Assembly: GCF_000238795.1 (NCBI RefSeq)
Contig: NZ_AFNK01000079.1
Span: 105,154 to 169,153, forward strand
Length of the DNA stretch: 64,000 bases
Source: Haemophilus sputorum CCUG 13788
GTDB taxonomy: Bacteria > Pseudomonadota > Gammaproteobacteria > Enterobacterales > Pasteurellaceae
Direction of reading: 5' to 3'
Made by a program: the position numbers and the translations under genes. Positions within the stretch are counted from its first letter, which is position 1. Each line of letters opens with the position of its first letter. The notes below the pieces were generated by a model. That model was given only the letters and a program-made list of their open reading frames with translations, had not been told where the DNA came from and ran no database searches. Of the stretch, positions 54,883-62,185 are shown piece after piece.

Positions 54883-57135
54883 TTAGAACTCATAACGTAA
54901 GCCAACGTTAAAGTTGCGACCTGATGCACTATAGCGATCCGCATTTTGTGAGGTGATCGCCATTGGAATACTTGCCGCTGGGCGACCTTGGTCTTGGGTC
55001 GCTTTACTTAACAAGGCAAGATAAGAAATATCGTTCCAGTTCCAATATTTTTTATCAAACAAGTTATTCACATTTGCCGTTAATGTGAGGTTCGCCGTTG
55101 GTTTCCAATACGCCCCTAAATCAAAGAGTGAGTAGCCACCTGTTGGGTTGTAAAGGTAAGATGAAGATTGTTCGATATCTTTATCTGATTTACCACGGTT
55201 ATATGTCCATTGAATGTGAGCCCCAAATTGTTCACCTTCATAACCAAAACCAAGTTTGGTTTTCATTGGCTGAATGCTGTTAATTGGGGTTTTCACGCCG
55301 TTATTTTCCGCTTTACCGCGAGAGTATGAGAAGCCTGCAAGGGTGTAGAAATCGTCATAGAATTTCCATTTTGCATCAGCCGTTACGCCATACACTTTAG
55401 CTTTATCTAAGTTGTCGTATTGAATAAAGCTGGTGTAGCCATTAGTTGGTTTTGACATCCAATCAATGAAGTTGTGGTAACGGTTGTAATAACCTGTTAC
55501 AAGATATTCCAAGCGATCCGATTTTCCTTTAAAACCAAGCTCGAAGTTGTCTGCCGTTTCTGCTTTTAGGTTTGGATTACCCACCACCGCAACGGTTGCA
55601 CTTTGCACACCCGCTGGGGTTCTAAATGAAACGCTCTCTAAGAAATAAGAGGTTAATTGTTGAGCAGATGGTGTTCTCACCCCACGAGAATATTGTGCAT
55701 ATGGAATAAACCCATCAGATTGGCGGTATTCAATGCTTAATTTCGGAGCAAATTCCGTATCAGATTGTTTTTTTGGGTGCAGAGCTTCTGTCATATTGCT
55801 TTGGTAAGCGGTCGGTTTTACGCGGTAATATGCAAAGCCCACTTGAGGCGTTACCACCAATTTGCCAAAGGCGATCTCATCTTCGAAGTAACCTGTTACT
55901 TTATCTTGCTTAATACCTGCACTTGGATTGCCGTTAAAATACGCACTACCAAGCATTGAATATGGCATATTCGCATAAGCTGGGCGTTCATAATGCAAGT
56001 GGTTGCTAGATTTTGTGTGTGCGTAAGTGAAGCCATAACGCAAGATGTGTGGAATTTCACCATCAATATAGCTCATCAAATTGGTGTTGATGCCGTAAGT
56101 TTCGTCACGGAAAAGCGTATCTTCTTGGCGATAATTGCGTGAGCCTAAACGGTAGCGATAGTTTTCAGATTTCGCATCTTGGTAGTAAATTTGCGTTTTC
56201 GCATTTTGCACGAAACCTTGATCGCTGTTGTAATCGTGGCTAATCGAGAAACGATCACGTTTTACGCGGTCAATTGCATAGCCTTTAGATTGCATGCCAG
56301 TGCCGCTATCAATGTTGGTGTCGGTGAGACTTAATAAATCGGTATGCGTTTTTTTGCGTTGGTGTTCATACACAAAGCCGATGCGATTTTGATCGTTAAG
56401 CTGGTAGTAATGTTTGGTTAACACATAGTTTTGTTGCGTATCGGCTGGGTTTGGCTCGGTGCGAGTAACCCCCGTGCCTGCGTTAGAGCCTTTATTTTCA
56501 GTTTGAGCACCGTCTCGAATGGTGGTCATCACCATACCTTGATAAGCTCCTGTTTTCACCGCTCCGCCTAATGTGCCGTAGATGAAGTTATCAACGCTGT
56601 TGTAACCTGTGCCAAAAAAGCCGCCCACGGCGTTGCCTTTGTGAAGATCAGAAGGTTCAAGGGTGGCAAAATTCACGCTACCCGATAGGCTATTTTGCGA
56701 ACCTGCATATTGCACATCAGCACTGCGTAAGCCCGATGTTTCCACGTAATCGGTGCGACCAAATTCTGAACCGTAAGAGATAAAATGTTTCGCTTCTTGA
56801 GCTTCTGGCAGCGGAATACCATCAACGGTGGTGGTTACGCGGTTGGCTTGTAAACCACGAATATTCACGCCTTCACCGCCTGAACGTGAGCCGTTAAGTT
56901 GGCTGACGTTAACGTCCATTTTGCCCTCAAATAAGGCTTTCACATCTTTGGCTTGTTTAAGGAAAATCGCTTGGCGATCAACTTGCGTGTTCACTAATGC
57001 ATCACTGGTTGCAATCGTAGAAACGACAACTTCGTCTAATTTCACCGATTTTTCGGAGGCTTGTTCTTGAGCAAAAGCAGGATAAGCACAGCAAAGTGCA
57101 ACAAGAGAAGCAAGTTTGGTTGGTTTAGTTTGCAT
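54883..57135 (-). CDS. TonB-dependent heme/hemoglobin-type receptor
   Basis: An outer-membrane receptor of the hemoglobin/transferrin/lactoferrin TonB family. The 750-residue protein has a signal peptide (cleaved near AFA-QEQ, residue 22), a TonB box VKLDEVVVS, plug motifs GGEGVNIRGLQANRVTTTVDGIPLPEAQ and GSQNSLSGSVNFATLEP, and a barrel with YAQYSRGVRTPSAQQL, NLKAETADNFELGFKG, LTANVNNLFDKKYW and final aromatic FNVGLRYEF. Heme or hemoglobin is the likeliest ligand; it lacks nothing obvious. It lies between two IS remnants, with a palindrome over its promoter. GGACACCTC precedes the start. Confidence 0.88.
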   Translation of the reverse strand: MQTKPTKLASLVALCCAYPAFAQEQASEKSVKLDEVVVSTIATSDALVNTQVDRQAIFLKQAKDVKALFEGKMDVNVSQLNGSRSGGEGVNIRGLQANRVTTTVDGIPLPEAQEAKHFISYGSEFGRTDYVETSGLRSADVQYAGSQNSLSGSVNFATLEPSDLHKGNAVGGFFGTGYNSVDNFIYGTLGGAVKTGAYQGMVMTTIRDGAQTENKGSNAGTGVTRTEPNPADTQQNYVLTKHYYQLNDQNRIGFVYEHQRKKTHTDLLSLTDTNIDSGTGMQSKGYAIDRVKRDRFSISHDYNSDQGFVQNAKTQIYYQDAKSENYRYRLGSRNYRQEDTLFRDETYGINTNLMSYIDGEIPHILRYGFTYAHTKSSNHLHYERPAYANMPYSMLGSAYFNGNPSAGIKQDKVTGYFEDEIAFGKLVVTPQVGFAYYRVKPTAYQSNMTEALHPKKQSDTEFAPKLSIEYRQSDGFIPYAQYSRGVRTPSAQQLTSYFLESVSFRTPAGVQSATVAVVGNPNLKAETADNFELGFKGKSDRLEYLVTGYYNRYHNFIDWMSKPTNGYTSFIQYDNLDKAKVYGVTADAKWKFYDDFYTLAGFSYSRGKAENNGVKTPINSIQPMKTKLGFGYEGEQFGAHIQWTYNRGKSDKDIEQSSSYLYNPTGGYSLFDLGAYWKPTANLTLTANVNNLFDKKYWNWNDISYLALLSKATQDQGRPAASIPMAITSQNADRYSASGRNFNVGLRYEF

Positions 57136-57179
57136 AGAGGTGTCCTTAATATTTAGTCAAATAAAATTATCACACTAGC

Positions 57180-57225
57180 AATTGCGAATAGTTCGCATTA
57201 TATCTACTAATTGTTGAGATGTCCT
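57180..57225 (-). promoter_or_regulatory. Promoter and palindromic operator of the heme receptor
   Basis: On the minus strand TATAAT (57202-57197) has a GGACA-like -35 (57225-57220) at 17 bases. A palindrome TGCGAA-TAG-TTCGCA (57183-57197) abuts and touches the -10, a repressor position. The half-site TGCGAA differs from the Fur hexamers at fetA (GATAAT, GAGAAT), so a different repressor or an unusual Fur site is possible. Confidence 0.55.
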
Positions 57226-57284
57226 ACTAAAAAACGCTATTTTGTTTTTTTGGGTTAAATTTTGACTATAACAAGCGGTAAATT

Positions 57285-57455
57285 TTACTCCATGTTTTGT
57301 AACCTATTAGTGCCTGAATATTTGTATTGTGCGATCCAGCAGCTAACGGTTGTTTTAGGTAAATTGAAATGTTTTAATGTGAAAGCAAGATTTTCGTGAT
57401 GTTCGAAATAGAAATTCACGACTTGTTGTTTGAAAAGTTGATTGTATTTAGTCAT
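57285..57455 (-). pseudogene. OrfA N-terminal fragment of the right IS copy
   Basis: 56 codons from ATG 57455: [56 protein letters not shown] and a stop. This is an IS3/IS150-type OrfA helix-turn-helix, about one third of normal length, cut after NRL. No orfB remains. Confidence 0.85.
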
Positions 57456-57512
57456 AAAAAAATCTGCACCTTAATCAGTTAGAAGTTTAGTCTAATTTTG
57501 GGGTGCAGATCA
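57285..57512 (-). mobile_element. Truncated IS3-family element (right copy)
   Basis: The right terminal repeat ends GGGGTGCAGATCA at 57512. The leader and start of orfA are near-identical to the left copy (one insertion in the A-run before the start, few substitutions). Its left end is lost; similarity to IS DNA probably ends near 57300. Orientation equals that of the left copy. An uptake signal at 57271 lies just outside it. Confidence 0.85.
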
Positions 57513-57516
57513 AAAA

Positions 57517-57530
57517 TGCAGGCGTTTTTT
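57517..57530 (+). terminator. Right arm and T-run of the split rdgC terminator
   Basis: TGCAGGCGTTTTTT complements the arm at 54439-54450 (12 pairs, one G-U). It stands four bases beyond the outer end of the right IS copy and 18 bases before the deoC stop. Alone it cannot form a hairpin. Confidence 0.8.
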
Positions 57531-57547
57531 CTTTGTTGATGAATGTT

Positions 57548-58210
57548 TTATTTCTCTGCAGTTAAGCCTTCAAGAATCGCAATACCTGCACTCGCACCGA
57601 TACGGCTTGCACCTGCTTCAATCATATTCAGCGCAGTTTGTGTATCTCGAATACCACCAGAGGCTTTTACGCCGATTTCGCCAACAGTTCGTTTCATTAA
57701 GGCAACATGCTCAACTGTTGCGCCTGCTTTATTAAATCCGGTTGAGGTTTTTACAAAGGCAACGCCAATTGTTTTACAGATTTCGCAAAGTTTAATAATT
57801 TCTGCTTCAGAAAGTAGGCAAGTTTCTAAAATGACTTTCAATGGTACTGCTTGGCAAATATCAAATACAGCTTGAATATCTTCTTGCACTTTTTCCCATT
57901 GTTGTGATTTTACCCAACCAATATTGACTACCATATCAATTTCTTCTGCGCCAGCTTCAATCGCTTGTGCTGTTTCAAAGGCTTTTACTACAGTCGCATT
58001 TGCACCTAAAGGAAAGCCAACTACAGTACAAATTTTAACGGAAGAATCGGCTAAGGCTTGTTTAGCCAATGGAATATGGCAAGGGTTAATGCAAACAGAA
58101 TAGAAATGATGCTGGCGAGCCTCTTCGCATAAAGCCAAAATATCGGCTTCGGTTTTTTCGGCGCTTAATGCAGTATGATCGATATATTGAGCGAGTTGTT
58201 GCGCGTTCAT
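57548..58210 (-). CDS. deoC: Deoxyribose-phosphate aldolase
   Basis: DeoC splits 2-deoxyribose-5-phosphate to acetaldehyde and glyceraldehyde-3-phosphate in deoxynucleoside catabolism. ATG 58210 (MNAQQLAQYIDHTALSAEKT, 220 residues) follows AAGGAAA; a frame open to 58246 has no ribosome site. TIM-barrel motifs are VCINPCHIP, CTVVGFPLGANATVVKAFE, EIDMVVNIGWVKS, FVKTSTGFNKAGATV with the Schiff-base Lys, and VKASGGIRDTQTAL. It is of the short type (about 220), unlike the 259-residue E. coli enzyme. It converges on rdgC and the IS island. Confidence 0.96.
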   Translation of the reverse strand: MNAQQLAQYIDHTALSAEKTEADILALCEEARQHHFYSVCINPCHIPLAKQALADSSVKICTVVGFPLGANATVVKAFETAQAIEAGAEEIDMVVNIGWVKSQQWEKVQEDIQAVFDICQAVPLKVILETCLLSEAEIIKLCEICKTIGVAFVKTSTGFNKAGATVEHVALMKRTVGEIGVKASGGIRDTQTALNMIEAGASRIGASAGIAILEGLTAEK

Positions 58211-58251
58211 AAAATTTCCTTTTAAAGATGAATTGAGTTTGTCCAATATAC

Positions 58252-58298
58252 GACAAGCGGTCCTTTTTGCAATAAACTTTGCAAAAAAGACCGCTTGT
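58252..58298 (-). terminator. Inverted uptake-signal pair after nrdD
   Basis: ACAAGCGGTC (58253-58262) faces GACCGCTTGT (58289-58298), extended by TTTTTGCA/TGCAAAAA to a stem of about 19 pairs with one mismatch. It lies between the nrdD stop and deoC and should terminate nrdGD transcription. Confidence 0.8.
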
Positions 58299-58319
58299 TT
58301 ATTCAGATTTCAAGCATTT

Positions 58320-60101
58320 TTATGCTGCTTTTCTGTGGTAGAAACGCAAACTATGTTCTTTTTGGCGCGCGCTACTGAAAGCAGAAACGCGTTTTAAATA
58401 GCCAATAACGCGTGTGCCGTAATCAATATTGTTTGAACCACATTTTGCACATTGATGGCGGGTGCGTTTATCAATGTGTTGGCATTCATTACAAATAGTA
58501 ATTTTGACATTCACACAGAAGTAGTTACAGCCAGTTTTGGCGGCAATATCTAATAATGAACGGTAGCCTGACTGTGGTAATGCTTCGTCTAAATTCAAGT
58601 GTAAAGCGGAGCCGCCATCAAGCCACTCAATCAGTTCTTTTCCATGCAGTAGGAATTTATCGAGTGCGTTAATTTCTTCATCTTCTACGACATAGAAGTA
58701 AGAGTTATAGCATTCTCTTGGCACAAAATAGCCATCCGTTTTATCCCATTTTGCATTTTTTACGCCTAAGTTTTCTGCAGGCACAAATTCGGTATTAAAT
58801 TTCACCCCATATTTTTTAGACGCAGCTTGGTTTGCTTGGAAAATAATTTTTAAACGTTCTTGAACAAAGGCCATATATTCAGGGTTGTAACCCACAGTAA
58901 GACCTTGCGATTCAGCAGCTTCTACCATGCCGTTAATGCCGATGGTTAAGAATTGTTTATCTAGCGAAATGAAACCTGCATCATAGACCGGTAGCATGCC
59001 AGCGGCGAGATATTCTTCCATCAATGTACGATAAGCATATTGATATTGATGAATTTTGCTCACTTCTGTGGCTAAATCTCGCCCATCTTGCACTAAACGG
59101 TTCATGTTGATGGTAATGACATTGATTGAACCAGTTGCCACACCGCCTGCGCCTAATGAATAAGAGAAGGTGTGATCAGCAATTTCATTGCGTAGGCGAC
59201 AGCAAGAAGCTAATGAATCCGGATTATCTGATTGGTAAATAAAGAATGCATTACCTTCAGCAAGTTCTTGTGCGACTTCATCTGCAAAGGAGCTATCTTT
59301 GCATTTGCTTTGCTCGGTGAGCATGGCGGCTGTTACTACAGGGAAAGTGAGAATCGCTTTGGTGCGTTCTCGATTAAACCAACGCATGAAAAAGCGTTGT
59401 AGTTTAGCCGTACTTTCCCAGTTAGGGCGTTCAAAATCAGGGAAAACAAAATTCCCAAACATGGCATCAAAGTAGTATTGATCGTAGATAGAAATATTCC
59501 AGAAAACGCTTTGATAGCCACGCGCAGCCGCTGGTTGGTTAATGCTGTAAACCACTTGTTGCAGGTGGTTTTCTATCTCTTTGCGATGTGTTTCTAAATA
59601 ATTGTCACCAAAATCTTTACGGGCGAAATAGTCAAAATAGGTAAGAAATTCAACCGTTGCAACGGCACCTGCAAATTGTGAGCTAACGGCAAACACAAAG
59701 TTAATGAAAGATCCGCAAAACGAAGCTAAATGCTTTGGTGCTTGTGATTCGCCCCCAAGTTTGCTTAATCCTTCGCGTAAGAACGGGTACATCGTCACCG
59801 AAACGCAATAAGGTTTAAGACTGGTTTCATCATGCACATAAATCTCATGCGCTTCAATTTGGCGAAGGTATTCGTCAGCTAAATCTTGCCCGAAAAGTTC
59901 ACGAATCTTACCACTGACTTTGGCGCGGTTGATTTGCACAAAGAAATCTTTCATCAACTCTTGTTCCATGGTGGCAATATTTTTTTGCGTGACATTGGCA
60001 TTCGCATCTAGCTTTGAGCCATCAGCTGCGTTTTTCGCTTGAATGTATTCATCAATAAAAGAGAGCTTTTGGTTAAGTTGCTCTGGGTGAAGTCTAATCA
60101 T
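58320..60101 (-). CDS. nrdD: Anaerobic ribonucleoside-triphosphate reductase, short class III type
   Basis: NrdD reduces ribonucleotides under anaerobiosis through a glycyl radical set by NrdG. ATG 60101 (MIRLHPEQLNQ, 593 residues) follows AGGAGA. The glycyl-radical site is RVIGYL near the C-terminus, next to a four-Cys zinc site (CNECQHI...CAKCGSNNIDYG); SCCRLRNE holds active-site cysteines. About 120 residues shorter than E. coli NrdD (712), mainly because no N-terminal ATP-cone is evident. It lies 74 bases after nrdG. Confidence 0.92.
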   Translation of the reverse strand: MIRLHPEQLNQKLSFIDEYIQAKNAADGSKLDANANVTQKNIATMEQELMKDFFVQINRAKVSGKIRELFGQDLADEYLRQIEAHEIYVHDETSLKPYCVSVTMYPFLREGLSKLGGESQAPKHLASFCGSFINFVFAVSSQFAGAVATVEFLTYFDYFARKDFGDNYLETHRKEIENHLQQVVYSINQPAAARGYQSVFWNISIYDQYYFDAMFGNFVFPDFERPNWESTAKLQRFFMRWFNRERTKAILTFPVVTAAMLTEQSKCKDSSFADEVAQELAEGNAFFIYQSDNPDSLASCCRLRNEIADHTFSYSLGAGGVATGSINVITINMNRLVQDGRDLATEVSKIHQYQYAYRTLMEEYLAAGMLPVYDAGFISLDKQFLTIGINGMVEAAESQGLTVGYNPEYMAFVQERLKIIFQANQAASKKYGVKFNTEFVPAENLGVKNAKWDKTDGYFVPRECYNSYFYVVEDEEINALDKFLLHGKELIEWLDGGSALHLNLDEALPQSGYRSLLDIAAKTGCNYFCVNVKITICNECQHIDKRTRHQCAKCGSNNIDYGTRVIGYLKRVSAFSSARQKEHSLRFYHRKAA

Positions 60102-60174
60102 TATGTCTCCTGATTTGATAATCAATCCGCTAAGCGGTGGTTTTTTTAGTAAACTTTGTAAAATGCTGCGACAT

Positions 60175-60642
60175 TTAATCAGCACGTATAAATAAATGAT
60201 TAAGGTTTTCTTGCGTGCGCAAATCTATAAAGCGCTGATTGGTGTTTGGGCTGTTAAGCCCGCCGAGTTCAGCTATCCAACGTCCTGTTTTAAGGTAAGT
60301 TAGTTCAGAAATAATGCGCAGATCTAATTCATGCATTTCTAATCCGGTATAAAGGCAAGTTTTTAAGCCGGCTTCTCGCACCTGTTTTAACCGAGCAAGT
60401 AACTGCTCAAGATGCCATTCTCCACCCATAAACAGTACGCAACTGATGAGATGGCGATATTTTTTGAGCTGTTCGGCAAGGTAAATTTCTGACAAAATCT
60501 GACCGCTTCCCAGCTTCCAACTTTCTGCACTATGGCAACCTTTGCAACCGAGTGGACAACCGCTGATTAAAAATGCGAGTGAGGTCTCATTTGGCACTTC
60601 TTGCCATACAACTTGTTGAGTATAAAAACGTAACTGCTTCAT
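60175..60642 (-). CDS. nrdG: Anaerobic NrdD-activating radical SAM enzyme
   Basis: NrdG uses a 4Fe-4S cluster and S-adenosylmethionine to place the glycyl radical on NrdD. The 155-residue protein has the CX3CX2C motif in SGCPLGCKGCHSAESW (about residues 29-45), VLFMGGEWHLEQL and CLYTGLEM. ATG 60642 is chosen; a TTG four codons earlier is inside an operator. No good ribosome site is seen. nrdG precedes nrdD here, the reverse of the E. coli order nrdD-nrdG. Confidence 0.92.
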   Translation of the reverse strand: MKQLRFYTQQVVWQEVPNETSLAFLISGCPLGCKGCHSAESWKLGSGQILSEIYLAEQLKKYRHLISCVLFMGGEWHLEQLLARLKQVREAGLKTCLYTGLEMHELDLRIISELTYLKTGRWIAELGGLNSPNTNQRFIDLRTQENLNHLFIRAD

Positions 60643-60648
60643 AATAAA

Positions 60649-60696
60649 ACACAATATGTTGTGTTTTTGTTAATACATAAATACAAGATATAGTGA
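60649..60696. promoter_or_regulatory. Pair of NrdR boxes upstream of nrdGD
   Basis: ACACAATATGTTGTGT (60649-60664) and ATACAAGATATAGTGA (60681-60696) match the NrdR consensus ACACWATATATWGTGT at 15 and 13 of 16 positions as judged by eye. Their starts are 32 bases apart, three helical turns, the usual geometry for cooperative NrdR binding. They lie 7-54 bases above the nrdG start. The rest of the gap to rsxA (60697-60992) is A/T-rich; I see no gene in it. Confidence 0.8.
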
Positions 60697-60992
60697 TTCT
60701 AGGCGAAGAGATAAAAAAAGAAAATCGATAAATTTTTGGCTTAAGGGTTGCAATTTTTTTATATTTTTAAAATCAAGTAGATACGGAATTGTAAAGATTT
60801 TTGGTTAAAAAATAGGCTAAAATGAAGAGCGGAAATAACCGTTTGAATTTATTGTCGTTTTCGGATTTCTGTCGGTTAGGTGTTGTTCAGATGGCTAAAA
60901 AAAGCGATAATAGGCGCCATTTTTCTTACTCTTTTTACAAGCCAAGATAGGGGTTTAACCTAAATAAACCAGCTTGTGTTGATGTGAATTCT

Positions 60993-61574
60993 ATGGTCGA
61001 TTATCTTCTACTCATTATTAGCACCGCCTTAATCAATAACTTTGTGTTAGTGAAGTTTTTAGGGCTTTGTCCGTTTATGGGCGTTTCCAAAAAAGTTGAA
61101 ACTGCGATTGGAATGGGGTTGGCAACGACTTTTGTTTTAACTGTCGCTTCTCTTTCTGCATACTTGGTTGAGACCTTTGTGTTAATCCCATTAGATGCGC
61201 AATTTTTGCGTACGCTGGTCTTTATTTTGGTGATTGCGGTCATTGTGCAATTAACTGAAATGATCGTGCATAAAACCAGCCCAACGCTATATCGTTTATT
61301 AGGGATTTATTTGCCATTGATTACCACAAACTGTGCGGTATTAGGTGTGGCGCTATTGAACGTGAATCTTGCCAATAATTTAATTGAGTCGGTACTGTAT
61401 GGATTTGGTGCAGCATTAGGTTTTTCATTAGTACTCGTACTATTTGCAACGTTGCGTGAGCGTTTGGCTGCCGCAGATGTACCTAAACCTTTTCAAGGGG
61501 CTTCCATTGCCTTAGTTACTGCAGGCTTAATGTCACTTGCCTTTATGGGCTTTACTGGATTGGTGAAAATCTAA
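60993..61574 (+). CDS. rsxA: Electron transport complex subunit RsxA
   Basis: RsxA is a six-helix inner-membrane subunit of the Rnf-type Rsx complex, which moves electrons to keep SoxR reduced or couples ferredoxin oxidation to ion flow. The 193-residue product [34 protein letters not shown]... matches E. coli RsxA in length and nearly throughout. ATG 60993 is preferred; a GTG at 60984 would add three residues. It contains the conserved [11 protein letters not shown] with the cluster-binding Cys. It overlaps rsxB by one base. Confidence 0.96.
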   Translation: MVDYLLLIISTALINNFVLVKFLGLCPFMGVSKKVETAIGMGLATTFVLTVASLSAYLVETFVLIPLDAQFLRTLVFILVIAVIVQLTEMIVHKTSPTLYRLLGIYLPLITTNCAVLGVALLNVNLANNLIESVLYGFGAALGFSLVLVLFATLRERLAAADVPKPFQGASIALVTAGLMSLAFMGFTGLVKI

Positions 61575-62185
61575 TGCTCGATCTTTCCATTATTATGTAT
61601 ATTTTGCTGGCAATAGCGCTGATCGCACTGGTTTTCGGGGCGATTTTAGGCTTTTCTTCAGTAAAGTTAAAAGTTGAAGCTGATCCAATTGTTGAGCAAA
61701 TTGATGCACTCTTGCCACAAAGTCAATGTGGCCAATGTGGTTATCCCGGCTGCAAACCTTATGCTGAAGCGATTGCAAATGGAGATGTCATCACCAAATG
61801 TATTCCTGGTGGCCAACCGACAGTTGTCAAAATTGCAGATCTATTAGGGGTGGAAGTCCCTCAAATGGACGGCGCGGCAGTGCCAGAAGTAAAAGTGGCT
61901 TACATTGATGAGGCAATGTGTATTGGTTGTACTAAATGTATTCAAGCTTGCCCAGTGGATGCCATTGTAGGCACAAATAAAATGATGCATACCATTGTGG
62001 CCGATCTCTGTACGGGGTGTGAGTTATGTGTGGCACCTTGCCCAACGAATTGTATTGAAATGCGACCAATTAAATTAACTACGCAAACATGGAATTGGCA
62101 GTTCGATAAAAATTTGATTATTCCGGTGGTCAACACGACTGAATTACAGAAAAAATTGGTTGTAGGCGAGGTAAAAGATGAGTAA
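61574..62185 (+). CDS. rsxB: Electron transport complex subunit RsxB (ferredoxin-type)
   Basis: RsxB is a membrane-anchored iron-sulfur subunit. The 203-residue product has an N-terminal helix (residues 5-25), a four-cysteine cluster [20 protein letters not shown] followed by TKCIPGG, and two 4Fe-4S ferredoxin motifs: [12 protein letters not shown] and [12 protein letters not shown]. It is about ten residues longer than the E. coli protein. Start overlaps rsxA (TAATG), and its end overlaps rsxC by eight bases. Confidence 0.96.
   Translation: MLDLSIIMYILLAIALIALVFGAILGFSSVKLKVEADPIVEQIDALLPQSQCGQCGYPGCKPYAEAIANGDVITKCIPGGQPTVVKIADLLGVEVPQMDGAAVPEVKVAYIDEAMCIGCTKCIQACPVDAIVGTNKMMHTIVADLCTGCELCVAPCPTNCIEMRPIKLTTQTWNWQFDKNLIIPVVNTTELQKKLVVGEVKDE

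Noticed and set aside
57543..57875. 110-codon plus-strand ORF
   Set aside because: Antisense shadow of deoC.
60102..60185. 28-codon extension of nrdD
   Set aside because: Overlaps nrdG and lacks a ribosome site; AGGAGA precedes ATG 60101.
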